A DNA stretch of 64,000 bases. Source: Kitasatospora sp. NBC_01246 (GTDB lineage: Bacteria; Actinomycetota; Actinomycetes; Streptomycetales; Streptomycetaceae). The notes under the pieces are model-generated. The model worked only from the letters and a program-made list of their open reading frames with translations, made no database searches and was not told the DNA's origin. Both the position numbers and the translations under genes were made by a program. Where the stretch lies: positions 5,022,001-5,086,000 of the forward strand of contig NZ_CP108484.1 of assembly GCF_036226505.1 (NCBI RefSeq), written 5' to 3'. The first letter of the stretch is position 1. Every line of letters begins with the position of its first letter. Shown one piece after another: positions 7,395-16,150 of the stretch.

Positions 7395-8363
7395 CTACGC
7401 GGTGATGTCCCGGCTGGTGAAGCGCGACCACGCGGCCGAGCCGAAGACGGCCACGTACGCGGCCTGCAGCCCGAGGTTCTTGAGCACGCCGTCCCAGTAC
7501 ATCGGTTCGCGCAGCAGGTCCCCGAAGCTCAGCCAGTGGTGGGTGAAGAGGAACGGCTGGATCGCGTGCAGCTGGGGGAAGCTGTCGAGGATCTGGACGG
7601 TGATCACCAGGCTGACGGTGGCGGCCATCGCCGCGATGCCGCTGCCGGTGAGCGTCGAGATGAAGAGCCCGATCGCGACCAGTCCGGACAGCGAGGCGGC
7701 CACGACCAGCGCCACCAGCACCGCCCGCAGCAGCGCCGGGCCGAGCCCGATGGTCTCCCCGGAGATCAGCGTGACCTCGCCGAGCGGGAACAGCGCGGCG
7801 CCGGTGGCGAGCGCCGCCAGCGCGACCGTCGCCGTCGCCGCCAGGCAGAACGCCAGACCGGCCGTGAACTTGGCGGCCAGCAGCCTGGTCCGCCCGGCCG
7901 GCGCGACCAGCAGGTAGCGCAGGGTGCCGCCGGCCGCCTCGCCGGCCACCGAGTCGCCGGCGACCACCCCGACCGTCATCGGCAGGAAGATCGGCAGGGC
8001 CACCGCGAGCGAGGTGAAGACCAGGAAGAGGCCGTTCTGCGTCACCTGCGCGATGAAGGCCGGGCCCCCGCCGCCCTGCGACCCGTCGGTCTCGATCCTG
8101 ACCACCACACCGATCAGGACCGGCAGCACCCCGAGGATCCCCAGCAGCACGATCGTCCGCATCCGGCGGAAGGTCAGCAGTAACTCGCTGCGGAACAGCG
8201 CCAGGAACCCGGCCGTCGTCTGCGCCCGGCGCCCGGTCACCCCGGGTCCGCCCGGCAGGCCCGGCGCACCCACCGCACCCGCTGTCCCCGCTGTCCCCAC
8301 CGACTCCACCGACTCCACCGCCTCCACCGTCTCCGGTACGGCCGGAGCCTCAGCCCGCGACAT
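7395..8363 (-). CDS. ABC transporter permease (ABC-2 type)
   Basis: A 322-residue membrane protein. Residues 1-50 are a low-complexity Val/Ala/Gly/Pro leader; six hydrophobic segments follow, from RTIVLLGILGVLPVLIGVVV to the C-terminal GLQAAYVAVFGSAAWSRF. The pattern VAGDSVAGEAAGGTLRYLLV with nearby PAGRTRLLAAKF is typical of ABC-2 permeases of the CcmB/NatB kind. Its start overlaps the upstream ATPase gene by 14 bp, so the two are translationally coupled and form one transporter. Substrate unknown. It is the last gene of a leftward three-gene operon. Confidence 0.88.
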   Translation of the reverse strand: MSRAEAPAVPETVEAVESVESVGTAGTAGAVGAPGLPGGPGVTGRRAQTTAGFLALFRSELLLTFRRMRTIVLLGILGVLPVLIGVVVRIETDGSQGGGGPAFIAQVTQNGLFLVFTSLAVALPIFLPMTVGVVAGDSVAGEAAGGTLRYLLVAPAGRTRLLAAKFTAGLAFCLAATATVALAALATGAALFPLGEVTLISGETIGLGPALLRAVLVALVVAASLSGLVAIGLFISTLTGSGIAAMAATVSLVITVQILDSFPQLHAIQPFLFTHHWLSFGDLLREPMYWDGVLKNLGLQAAYVAVFGSAAWSRFTSRDITA

Positions 8364-9504
8364 CGAAGCCCTCCCCGGTCAGCGCCACGAAGGCGTCCTC
8401 CAAGGTGCCCCGCTCCACTCCGAAGCCCCGCACCCGCACCCCGGCCGCGACCAGCGCCGCGCAGAGCTCCGGCAGGCCGTCCTCGGCGAGCGCGTCCGGC
8501 GCCCCCTCGACCCGGTCCTCGCCCGGCAGCACGTCGCGGACCCGGTGCGCCGCCAGCACCCCGGCGGCCAGCGCCACGTCGGGGGTGCGGACCACCAGCC
8601 GCCCCTGGGCCCGGGCGGCCAGCTCGGCCACGGTGCCCTGCACCAGCAGCCGGCCGCGCGACATCACCGCGGCGTGCGTGCAGACCTGCTCGATCTCGTC
8701 CAGCAGGTGGGAGGAGAGGAAGACCGTGGTTCCCTCGGCCGCCACCTCCCGGATCAGCGCCCGGATCTCCCGCATGCCCTGCGGGTCGAGGCCGTTGGTC
8801 GGCTCGTCCAGCACCAGCAGCTCGCGCGGCTGGAGCAGGGCCGAGGCCAGGCCGAGCCGCTGCTTCATGCCGAGCGAGTACGCCCGCGCCTTCTTCCCGG
8901 CCGCGGCGGTCAGCCCCACCCGGTCCAGCGCTTCGGTGACCCGCTGCCGGCGGGTGCGCGGGTCGGCGGTCGGATCGGCCGCGTCGAACCGGGCCAGGTT
9001 GTCCCGGCCGGAGAGGAAGCCGTACAGCGCCGGGCCCTCGATCAGCGCGCCGACCCGCGGCAGCACCGCGGTGACGGACTGCGGCATCGACGCGCCGAGC
9101 ACGGTGGCCACCCCCGAGGTGGGCGCGATCAGGCCCATCAGCATGCGGATGGTGGTGGTCTTGCCGGAGCCGTTGGGCCCGAGGAAGCCGAAGACCGAAC
9201 CGCGGGGGACGGTCAGGTCCAGCCCGTCCACGGCGAGCTGCCCGCCCCGGAAGCGCTTGGTCAGCCCCCGGGTGCTGATCACGGCGTCGGACGGGGACCA
9301 GGACGGAGCGGCGGATCCGGAGGGAGCGGCGGATCCGGAGGGAGCGGCGGACCCGGAGGGAGCGGCGGACCCGGACCGGCCGTCGCCGGTGGCGGGAGCA
9401 GTGGACGGGGCGACGGCGGGTACGGCCACGGGGGCCGGGCGCACCTCGGCGCCCCGGCCCCCGGCCGGCTCCGTAACGTCCCCCGTTACAGGAGCCCGGG
9501 TCAT
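8350..9504 (-). CDS. ABC transporter ATP-binding protein
   Basis: A 384-residue ATPase. The nucleotide-binding domain starts at about residue 75: Walker A GPNGSGKTT (109-117), signature YSLGMKQRLGLA (about 209-220, with the Gln of LSGGQ replaced, common in this group), Walker B LLVLDEP and the switch His in LSSHLLDEI. A C-terminal domain of about 90 residues follows. The first 70 residues are an unusual low-complexity extension containing four GSAAPS repeats encoded by 18-bp tandem repeats. The ATG overlaps the stop of the LolA-like gene (TAATG). It drives the permease at 7395. Confidence 0.92.
   Translation of the reverse strand: MTRAPVTGDVTEPAGGRGAEVRPAPVAVPAVAPSTAPATGDGRSGSAAPSGSAAPSGSAAPSGSAAPSWSPSDAVISTRGLTKRFRGGQLAVDGLDLTVPRGSVFGFLGPNGSGKTTTIRMLMGLIAPTSGVATVLGASMPQSVTAVLPRVGALIEGPALYGFLSGRDNLARFDAADPTADPRTRRQRVTEALDRVGLTAAAGKKARAYSLGMKQRLGLASALLQPRELLVLDEPTNGLDPQGMREIRALIREVAAEGTTVFLSSHLLDEIEQVCTHAAVMSRGRLLVQGTVAELAARAQGRLVVRTPDVALAAGVLAAHRVRDVLPGEDRVEGAPDALAEDGLPELCAALVAAGVRVRGFGVERGTLEDAFVALTGEGFDVAG
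9302..9375. repeat. 18-bp in-frame tandem repeat, four copies
   Basis: GGATCCGGAGGGAGCGGC-type units repeat four times inside the N-terminal coding part of the ABC ATPase and encode GSAAPS. Copies differ only at the TCC/CCC position, suggesting recent slippage expansion. Length variation between strains is likely. Confidence 0.75.
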
Positions 9505-10742
9505 TACTTCACCCCGGCCGCACTCTGCAGCACCGGCAGCGTCACCGCACCGGCGAACACCCGGCCGTCATCCGTGACCAGCACGTTCAGCACCTTGGTG
9601 CTGATCAGGCTGCCGCCCTGGACGGGCTTGCCGAGCGACTTGACCAGGCCCTGCACGCTCTGGCCCGGCGCCCGGCCCTCGCCCCCGTGCCGGCCCTGCT
9701 TGCCGGACTCCGCCGGTGCCGGGGCGGCGTCGCCGCTGGGCAGCCGGGTGCTCAGCACCGTCGTCCAGCCCTCGCCGACGACGTTCAGGCCGTCGGCGCC
9801 CGGCTGCTCCGGCGCGCCGCCGGGGGCCTGCCGGCCCTCGCCGCCGACCTCCGCCCGCTGCTCCGTCACCTTGGCGCCCTTGGGGGCGGAGAACTCGAAG
9901 GACTTGGCGGCCGGCCTGGCGAAGGAGACGTCCTTGAAGTGGACGTCCAGCACGGCGGAGCCGTCCGTCCCCTTGACCACCACCGCGAGCGGCACGCCGT
10001 TGTCGGCGGCCACCGCGATCCGCACCTCGCCGATGGTGGAGCCGGACTGGGTGGGCTTCACGCTGAGCTGGTACGCCTTCTGCCCGGCGACGTTCGCCGT
10101 GCCGTCGACGGTGACGGCGGTGGTGCCCGCGCCCGCCGCGAGGAACTCCTTGGCCGCCTCGGCCGGCGTGGTCGGCACCCCGGTGAGCGGCGCCCCGCCC
10201 CGGTGGCCCTCGGGCCGGGCGCCCTGCGGGGCCGTCAGGTGCACGGCCTCGTTGGTGGAGCTGTCCCAGGCCCAGACCTGGTCGCCGTTGTGCACCAGCT
10301 CGTACTCGGAGAGGTTCTCGATCAGGCCGACGCGCTGGCGGTCCGGACCGTCCACCGCGACCCGCAGGGTGTGGTCCCCGCCGAGCAGGCCGGCCAGCTT
10401 GGCCTCCGGCGCGGCCGAGGAGCCCTGGCCGGCGCCGCCGGAGCCGAGTCCGCCGCCCGCGGCCGAGAACAGCTGGCTGGGCACCCCGAGGTCCGCGGAG
10501 ACCGAGACCGTCCCCGAGAGCGTCTGGGCCTGCGAGCCGAGCGCCTTCGCCACCACCTGCTCCGCCGTCAACGCGGGCAGGTTCGGCGGGGCGTCGTCCG
10601 CCAGCGCGGGCACCAGCCCGATGCCCGCGGCGATCGTGCCCGCCACCGCCAGCGGCACCGCCACCCGCACCGCGGTGCGCCGGCCCGAGCGGTAGGGCAC
10701 GCCGCCGCCCGGGTGTCGTTCAGTCGTCGTGTCGTCCGTCAT
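9504..10742 (-). CDS. LolA-like exported protein of an ABC operon
   Basis: A 412-residue protein. After a basic start, RTAVRVAVPLAVAGTIAAG (about residues 22-40) forms a signal/anchor helix, and ALADDAPP may be a cleavage site. The rest resembles the LolA/RseB half-barrel fold seen in actinobacterial DUF2092 proteins: SAQTLSGTVSVSADL-type opening strand, then long beta-rich segments such as KAYQLSVKPTQSGSTIGEVR. Length and fold class are normal for that group. GGAGGGG lies 8-10 bases before the ATG at 10742, so the upstream ATG at 10820 is not used. First gene of the operon; it may hand lipid or lipoprotein cargo to or from the ABC transporter, an inference from context. Confidence 0.75.
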   Translation of the reverse strand: MTDDTTTERHPGGGVPYRSGRRTAVRVAVPLAVAGTIAAGIGLVPALADDAPPNLPALTAEQVVAKALGSQAQTLSGTVSVSADLGVPSQLFSAAGGGLGSGGAGQGSSAAPEAKLAGLLGGDHTLRVAVDGPDRQRVGLIENLSEYELVHNGDQVWAWDSSTNEAVHLTAPQGARPEGHRGGAPLTGVPTTPAEAAKEFLAAGAGTTAVTVDGTANVAGQKAYQLSVKPTQSGSTIGEVRIAVAADNGVPLAVVVKGTDGSAVLDVHFKDVSFARPAAKSFEFSAPKGAKVTEQRAEVGGEGRQAPGGAPEQPGADGLNVVGEGWTTVLSTRLPSGDAAPAPAESGKQGRHGGEGRAPGQSVQGLVKSLGKPVQGGSLISTKVLNVLVTDDGRVFAGAVTLPVLQSAAGVK

Positions 10743-10910
10743 AGCGTCCAACCCCTCCGTAACCGTGACCGACTGCCTGTCCGCTCCATTACACGGGCCC
10801 CGGGGCGCCCGAGTCATCACTCTGCAGGGCCAGATCGGGGTCGGTCTCCCGGCGCAGACGACCCTGACAGGCCCTCAGGGTCACCTCCTCCGGAGGTACC
10901 GGAACTGGCG

Positions 10911-10916
10911 TAGGGT
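10911..10916 (+). promoter_or_regulatory. -10 box (TAGGGT) upstream of fbiC
   Basis: TAGGGT ends six bases before the fbiC ATG, so transcription would start at or next to the start codon. A CCTCCGGAGG palindrome lies just upstream at about 10886-10895, in the place of the -35 region. Confidence 0.5.
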
Positions 10917-10922
10917 CGCGCC

Positions 10923-13529
10923 ATGGACGCAACCTTCACCCCGACTGCGAACGCGATGCGGCGCGCCCTGCGCCGTGCCCGGGACGGTGTCGCGCTGGAC
11001 GCGGCAGAGGCTGCGGTGCTGCTCCGGGCCAGAGGCGCGGACCTGACGGACCTCTGCGCGAGTGCGGCCCGGGTGCGCGACGCGGGCCTCGCGACGGCGG
11101 GCCGGCCCGGCGTCATCACCTACTCCAAGAGCGTGTTCATCCCGCTCACCCGGCTCTGCCGCGACAAGTGCCACTACTGCACCTTCGCCACCGTCCCCGG
11201 CAAGCTGCGCCGGGCCGCGCAGGGCACGGCGCGGGAGCTCCCCGGGCGCAGCCACGGGATGTTCATGTCGCCCGACGAGGTGCTGGAGGTGGCCCGGCGC
11301 GGGGCCGAACTGGGGTGCAAGGAAGCGCTGATCACCCTCGGGGACAAGCCCGAGGACCGCTGGCCCGAGGCCCGCGAGTGGCTGGACGCGCACGGCTACG
11401 ACGACACCATCGCCTACGTCAGGGCGATGTCCATCCGCGTCCTGGAGGAGACCGGCCTGCTGCCGCACCTCAATCCCGGAGTGCTGAGCTGGACGGACTT
11501 CCAGCGGCTCAAGCCGGTCTCGGCCTCCATGGGCATGATGCTGGAGACCACCGCGACCCGGCTCTGGAGCGAGCCCGGCGGCCCGCACTACGGCTCGCCG
11601 GACAAGGAGCCGGCCGTCCGGCTCCGGGTCCTGGAGGACGCCGGACGCAGCTCGGTGCCGTTCACCAGCGGGCTGCTGATCGGCATCGGCGAGACGTACG
11701 AGGAGCGCGCGGAGTCGCTCTTCGCGCTGCGCCGGGTTTCCCGGGCCTATCACGGCATCCAGGAGCTGATCCTGCAGAACTTCCGCGCCAAGCCGGACAC
11801 GGCGATGCGCGGCATGCCCGACGCCGAGCTGGACGAGCTGGTCGCCACCGTCGCGGTGGCCCGGCACATCATGGGCCCGGCGGCCTGCCTCCAGGCGCCG
11901 CCGAACCTGGTGGACGGCGAGTACGAGCGGCTCATCGGCGCGGGGATCGACGACTGGGGCGGCGTCTCGCCGCTGACGCCCGACCACGTGAACCCCGAGC
12001 GCCCCTGGCCGCAGATCGACCGGCTGGCGGAGCGTTCGGCGGCGGCCGGCTTCGAGCTGCGCGAGCGGCTCGCCGTCTATCCCGAGTACGTCCGGCACGG
12101 CGAGCCGTGGCTGGATCCGCGGGTGCTGCCGCACGTCCGGGCGCTGTCCGACCCGGAGACCGGGCTGGCCCGCCCGGACGCCGTGGTCCAGGGCCTCCCC
12201 TGGCAGGAGCCGGAGGACCTGCCCGCCGCGTACGGGCGGACAGACCTGCACGCCACCATCGACACCGAGGGCCGCACCGGCGACCGCCGGGCCGACTTCG
12301 AGGACGTGTACGGGGACTGGCAGGTGCTGCGCGAGCAGGTGCTCGCCAAGGGCGCCCCGGAGCGCCTCGCCGGCGATCTGCGCGGGGCGCTGGCGACGGC
12401 CGCCGACGACCCCGCCCGGCTGACGGACGACCAGGCGCTGGCGCTGTTCCACGCGGACGGCCCGGCCCTGGACGCGCTCTGCCGGATCGCCGACGACGTG
12501 CGCCGCGCCGCGGTCGGCGAGGACGTCACCTACTGCGTCACCCGGAACATCAACTTCACCAACGTCTGCTACACCGGCTGCCGGTTCTGCGCCTTCGCCC
12601 AGCGCCGCACCGACGCGGACGCCTACACCCTCTCCCTGGAGCAGGTGGCCGACCGGGCCGCGCAGGCCTGGGAGGTCGGCGCCACCGAGGTCTGCATGCA
12701 GGGCGGCATCCACCCCGACCTGCCCGGGACGGCCTACTTCGACATCGCGCGCGCGGTGAAGGAGCGGGTGCCCGGCATCCACGTGCACGCCTTCTCGCCG
12801 ATGGAGGTGGTCAACGGCGCGACCCGGACCGGCCTCTCGATCCGCGACTGGCTCCAGGAGGCGAAGGCGGCGGGGCTGGACAGCATCCCGGGCACGGCAG
12901 CCGAGATCCTGGACGACGACGTCCGCTGGGTGCTGACCAAGGGCAAGCTGCCCGCCGCGACCTGGGTGGAGGTCGTCACCACCGCGCACGAGCTGGGCAT
13001 CCGCTCCTCGTCCACGATGATGTACGGCCACGTGGACAACCCGGGCCACTGGCTGGGCCACCTGCGGCTGCTGGCGGAGATCCAGCAGCGCACCGGCGGG
13101 TTCACCGAGTTCGTGACGCTGCCGTTCATCCACACCAACGCCCCGGTCTACCTGGCCGGCATCGCCCGGCCCGGGCCGACCGCGCGGGACAACCGGGCGG
13201 TGGTCGCGATGGCGCGGCTGCTCCTGCACCCGCACATCCCCAACATCCAGACCAGCTGGGTGAAGCTGGGGGCCGAGGGCGCGGCCGAGATGCTCCGCTC
13301 GGGCGCCAACGACCTGGGCGGCACCCTGATGGAGGAGACCATCTCGCGGATGGCCGGGTCGGCGTACGGCAGTTACAAGTCGGTCCGGGACCTGCGGGCG
13401 ATCGCCGAGGCGGCGGGGCGCCCGCACCGGCAGCGCACCACCACCTACGGCGAGGTGCCCGCCGAGCGGCTGGCCGCGGCCCTGGCCTCGGACGGCCACC
13501 TGCCGGAGCTGCTGCCGGTCCTGGACTGA
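10923..13529 (+). CDS. fbiC: FO synthase, CofG/CofH fusion (FbiC)
   Basis: An 868-residue bifunctional radical-SAM enzyme that joins a tyrosine-derived unit to 5-amino-6-ribitylamino-uracil to make FO, the chromophore of coenzyme F420. The N-terminal CofG half has the cluster motif CRDKCHYC (Cys 79, 83, 86); the C-terminal CofH half has CYTGCRFC (Cys 549, 553, 556). Both half-domains are full length, as in mycobacterial and streptomycete FbiC. It acts in the cytoplasm. The other F420 genes (cofC/fbiD, fbiA, fbiB) are not in the window. It is expressed alone, apparently from a leaderless promoter, and is followed by a hairpin. Confidence 0.97.
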   Translation: MDATFTPTANAMRRALRRARDGVALDAAEAAVLLRARGADLTDLCASAARVRDAGLATAGRPGVITYSKSVFIPLTRLCRDKCHYCTFATVPGKLRRAAQGTARELPGRSHGMFMSPDEVLEVARRGAELGCKEALITLGDKPEDRWPEAREWLDAHGYDDTIAYVRAMSIRVLEETGLLPHLNPGVLSWTDFQRLKPVSASMGMMLETTATRLWSEPGGPHYGSPDKEPAVRLRVLEDAGRSSVPFTSGLLIGIGETYEERAESLFALRRVSRAYHGIQELILQNFRAKPDTAMRGMPDAELDELVATVAVARHIMGPAACLQAPPNLVDGEYERLIGAGIDDWGGVSPLTPDHVNPERPWPQIDRLAERSAAAGFELRERLAVYPEYVRHGEPWLDPRVLPHVRALSDPETGLARPDAVVQGLPWQEPEDLPAAYGRTDLHATIDTEGRTGDRRADFEDVYGDWQVLREQVLAKGAPERLAGDLRGALATAADDPARLTDDQALALFHADGPALDALCRIADDVRRAAVGEDVTYCVTRNINFTNVCYTGCRFCAFAQRRTDADAYTLSLEQVADRAAQAWEVGATEVCMQGGIHPDLPGTAYFDIARAVKERVPGIHVHAFSPMEVVNGATRTGLSIRDWLQEAKAAGLDSIPGTAAEILDDDVRWVLTKGKLPAATWVEVVTTAHELGIRSSSTMMYGHVDNPGHWLGHLRLLAEIQQRTGGFTEFVTLPFIHTNAPVYLAGIARPGPTARDNRAVVAMARLLLHPHIPNIQTSWVKLGAEGAAEMLRSGANDLGGTLMEETISRMAGSAYGSYKSVRDLRAIAEAAGRPHRQRTTTYGEVPAERLAAALASDGHLPELLPVLD

Positions 13530-13552
13530 CCTCCCCATCCGGTACCGGTGAC

Positions 13553-13582
13553 GGCCCGCCGGGCTCCCCTGCCCGGCGGGCC
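13553..13582. terminator. Stem-loop terminator of fbiC
   Basis: Perfect 12-bp arms GGCCCGCCGGGC and GCCCGGCGGGCC with a 6-base loop, 24 bp after the fbiC stop. Confidence 0.8.
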
Positions 13583-13807
13583 GCCGGCGGCACAGCCTGC
13601 CGGCCCGGAGACGGGCACGGCCCGGCACGGCAGGGAGCCCGGGGTGGCCGGCCGCGGCCTGCGCGTGGCGGGATCGGCACCATCGTGTCGAAGTGCGGTG
13701 TTCGAGGGAATCGCTCGACTTGTTCGGTCATTCGAATACAGTGCGAGGGCGCGCGGCCGGCCGAGCGTCGCGCTCCCCGGTTCCCGGACGAAAGGCGCTC
13801 CGTCGTG

Positions 13808-14923
13808 ATGCCACTGTGGTCACGAGCCCAGCAGCAGGACTTCCGCAGCCGGGTGCGGGGCTGTCTGCTCGGCGGGGCGATCGGTGACGCGCTCGGCGCG
13901 GGCGTCGAGTTCGAGTCGCTGGAGAAGATCCGAGCCGCGCACGGCCCGCTCGGCGTGACCGGCTACATACCCGCCTACGGGCGGCTCGGGGCGGTCACCG
14001 ACGACACCCAGATGGTGCTCTTCACCGTGGACGGGCTGATCCGCGCCCACATCCGGCGCGACACCGGCAGCTGGCACCCGCCCACCGACCTCCACCTCGC
14101 CTATCTGCGCTGGGCCGCCACCCAGCGGGACTGGGGCCCGGACGAGCGCCGCACCGACCTCGGCTGGCTCGGCCGCGAGGAGTGGCTGTACGCCCAGCGC
14201 GCCCCCGGCCAGGCCTGCCTGTCCGGCCTCTCCGGCCCGGACGCGGACCGCCTCGGCACCGTGGAGGTGCCCAAGAACCCGCACTCCAAGGGCTGCGGCA
14301 CGGTGATGCGGGCGGCGCCGTTCGGGCTGCTCACCACCTGGGAGCCGGGCCTGGTGTTCCAGCTGGCCGTGGAGTGCTCGGTGCTGACGCACGGCCACCC
14401 CACCGGCTACCTCTCGGCCGGCGCCCTGGCGGTGATCGTCCAGACGGTGGCCCGCGGCGGCACCCTGGAGGAGGGCGTCCACCTGGCGCTCGCCCTGCTC
14501 TCCGAGCGGCCGGCGCACGAGGAGACCACGGCGGCGCTGCGGGCGGCGCTGGACGCGGTACGGGCCGGCGAGCCGTCGGCGGAACGGGTCGAGGCGCTGG
14601 GCGAGGGCTGGGTCGCCGAGGAGGCGCTGGCGATCGGGGTGTACTGCGCGCTGGTCGCCCACGACGTGCGCTCGGGCCTGCTGCTGGCGGTGAACCACTC
14701 GGGGGACAGCGACTCCACCGGCGCCATCTGCGGCAACCTGCTCGGGGTGCTGCACGGGGACAGCGCCCTGCCGCCCGGCCTGGTGGCCGCGCTGGAGGGG
14801 CGCGGCGCCCTGCTCGAACTGGCCGACGACTTCGTCCTGGAGCTGATGCACGGGCCGGAGCTGCACGGCCTGGACACCCCGGAGGGCGCCGCCTGGGCGG
14901 ACCGCTACCCGGTGCTGCGCTGA
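13808..14923 (+). CDS. ADP-ribosylglycohydrolase-family protein
   Basis: A 371-residue protein of the DraG/ARH family. RVRGCLLGGAIGDALGAGVE is the standard opening, GAVTDDTQMVLFT carries the first metal-binding Asp cluster, and NHSGDSDSTGAICGNLLGVL carries the second; these coordinate the two magnesium ions that hydrolyse ADP-ribose linkages. Length and spacing are normal, so it should be active on ADP-ribosylated protein, nucleic acid or a small molecule. The ATG at 13808 is given, but the GTG one codon before it has slightly better spacing to the AAAGG sequence. It stands alone and converges with the DUF397 gene. Confidence 0.92.
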   Translation: MPLWSRAQQQDFRSRVRGCLLGGAIGDALGAGVEFESLEKIRAAHGPLGVTGYIPAYGRLGAVTDDTQMVLFTVDGLIRAHIRRDTGSWHPPTDLHLAYLRWAATQRDWGPDERRTDLGWLGREEWLYAQRAPGQACLSGLSGPDADRLGTVEVPKNPHSKGCGTVMRAAPFGLLTTWEPGLVFQLAVECSVLTHGHPTGYLSAGALAVIVQTVARGGTLEEGVHLALALLSERPAHEETTAALRAALDAVRAGEPSAERVEALGEGWVAEEALAIGVYCALVAHDVRSGLLLAVNHSGDSDSTGAICGNLLGVLHGDSALPPGLVAALEGRGALLELADDFVLELMHGPELHGLDTPEGAAWADRYPVLR

Positions 14924-15001
14924 CGTTCCACCCGGCCCGGTGGGCCCGGTGGGCCCGGCGGGCCCGATCGGCCCGGTCCGCCGGCGCGCGGCCGCGTAGG
15001 T

Positions 15002-15054
15002 GCCGGTAGCGGCGCCCGCGGCCCCGGGGGAGGGCGGCGGAGACCGCTACCGGC
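15002..15054. terminator. Stem-loop between convergent genes
   Basis: Perfect 11-bp arms GCCGGTAGCGG (15002-15012) and CCGCTACCGGC (15044-15054) with a long GC-rich loop, between the glycohydrolase and DUF397 stops. A run of GGCCCGGTG-like words lies just before it. Confidence 0.6.
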
Positions 15055-15080
15055 GACTGCGCCGAGAACGGCGCGGTGGC

Positions 15081-15290
15081 TCAGAAGCCGCCGAACACCC
15101 CTGCTCCGGCATCGACGGCGAACGCCTTCCAGGCCTCGGCCGAGAAGTTCAGCTGAGGACCCTGGGGATCCTTGGAGTCCCGCACCGCGACGGCGCCCGC
15201 AGCCGGCGTGGCGATCTCCACACAGGCGCCGTTGCCGCCGCTGTGGGTGCTCTTCCGCCAGGTCGTCCCGTTCTCGAAGGTGGTGCTCAT
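15081..15290 (-). CDS. DUF397 domain protein
   Basis: A 69-residue protein matching the DUF397 pattern: WRKSTHSGGNGACVEIA, then VAVRDSKDPQGPQLNFSAEA with a final W/F-rich end. DUF397 proteins are small streptomycete partners of XRE-type regulators (as in the whiJ and abaA loci) and probably modulate them by direct contact. Its ATG overlaps the stop of the upstream regulator by 4 bp (ATGA), so the two proteins are made together. A copy of this pair is common in streptomycete genomes, and each pair's target is usually unknown. Confidence 0.92.
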   Translation of the reverse strand: MSTTFENGTTWRKSTHSGGNGACVEIATPAAGAVAVRDSKDPQGPQLNFSAEAWKAFAVDAGAGVFGGF

Positions 15291-16150
15291 GCGTGGTATC
15301 CCTCTTCAATCGTGGCTATCAGTGACCGGCTCTCGACCACTCCGAGCGCCGCTGCCCGCAGGTGGTCGTAGAGACTGGTATAGCGGCGCACGTCGGCTTC
15401 CTTCTCCAGGTAGAGATCGCTCGTCACCCCTTCGAAGTAGACAACCGTGGAATCGGCTGACTCGGGGAACTCCAGCAGGGAGAATGTCCCGGTCATGCCG
15501 GGGTGGGCGCCGTGCGAGAACGGGATCACCTGGATCGTGATGTTCGGGCGCTGGCTCAGCTCCAGCATGTGCTTCAGCTGATCGGCCATCACCGCCCGGT
15601 TGCCCACTTCGCGGCGCAGCACCGCCTCGTCTATGACGGTCCAGAGGCTGCCCAGCGGGTTCTCGCCGTGGACGCGGTCCTGGCGCTTCATCCGGACCTG
15701 CACCCGCCGCTGGACGGAGAGCGCGTCGGTGTCCGGCTGGGTGCCCTCCACGACGGCCTGGGCGTACTGCTCGGTCTGCAGCAGCCCCGGGACGAACGAG
15801 GACTCGTAGGCGCGGATCGACGAGGCCTCGGCCTCCAGGCCGATGTACACGCTGTACGGGGTCGGCATGTCGTTGAAGTCGTGCCACCAGCCGCGCTGGC
15901 GGGACTCCCGCGCCATCTCCATCAGACTGGCCCGCATGGCCTCGTCGGTCACGTTGTAGACGTCGCAGAGGTCGCGCACGTCGCGCTGGCTGATGCTGCG
16001 GCGCCCGTTCTCCAGTCGGCTGATCTTCGACTGGGAGACCATCAGCCGGCCGGCCACCTCCTCCGCCGTCATGGCCAGGCCCTCCCGCAGCTTGCGGAGT
16101 TCGGAGCCCAGGCGCCTGCGGCGCACGGTGGGGTTGATGTTCGCGGACAC
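15287..16150 (-). CDS. XRE-family HTH regulator with DUF5753 domain
   Basis: A 287-residue regulator. The helix-turn-helix spans about residues 12-65 (ELRKLREGLAMTAEEVAGRL, then SQSKISRLENGRR). The C-terminal DUF5753 domain contains EASSIRAYESSFVPGLLQTE and ITIQVIPFSHGAHPGMTGTF, both standard for WhiJ-like regulators. GGAGG five bases before a GTG at 16150 fixes the start; the upstream ATG at 16249 would add a sequence not seen in the family. It forms a two-gene unit with the DUF397 gene. Such pairs influence development and antibiotic production in Streptomyces; the specific role here is not known. Confidence 0.92.
   Translation of the reverse strand: MSANINPTVRRRRLGSELRKLREGLAMTAEEVAGRLMVSQSKISRLENGRRSISQRDVRDLCDVYNVTDEAMRASLMEMARESRQRGWWHDFNDMPTPYSVYIGLEAEASSIRAYESSFVPGLLQTEQYAQAVVEGTQPDTDALSVQRRVQVRMKRQDRVHGENPLGSLWTVIDEAVLRREVGNRAVMADQLKHMLELSQRPNITIQVIPFSHGAHPGMTGTFSLLEFPESADSTVVYFEGVTSDLYLEKEADVRRYTSLYDHLRAAALGVVESRSLIATIEEGYHA

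Noticed and set aside
11168..14923. A 1251-codon open frame across fbiC and the ADP-ribosylglycohydrolase gene
   Set aside because: Most of it is an Arg/Gly/Pro-rich shadow of fbiC in another frame; only the part from 13808 encodes a recognisable protein.
14937..14985. Run of GGCCCGGTG-like words resembling a short repeat array
   Set aside because: Units are 9-10 bp, irregular and without spacers; simple GC-rich repetition, not CRISPR.
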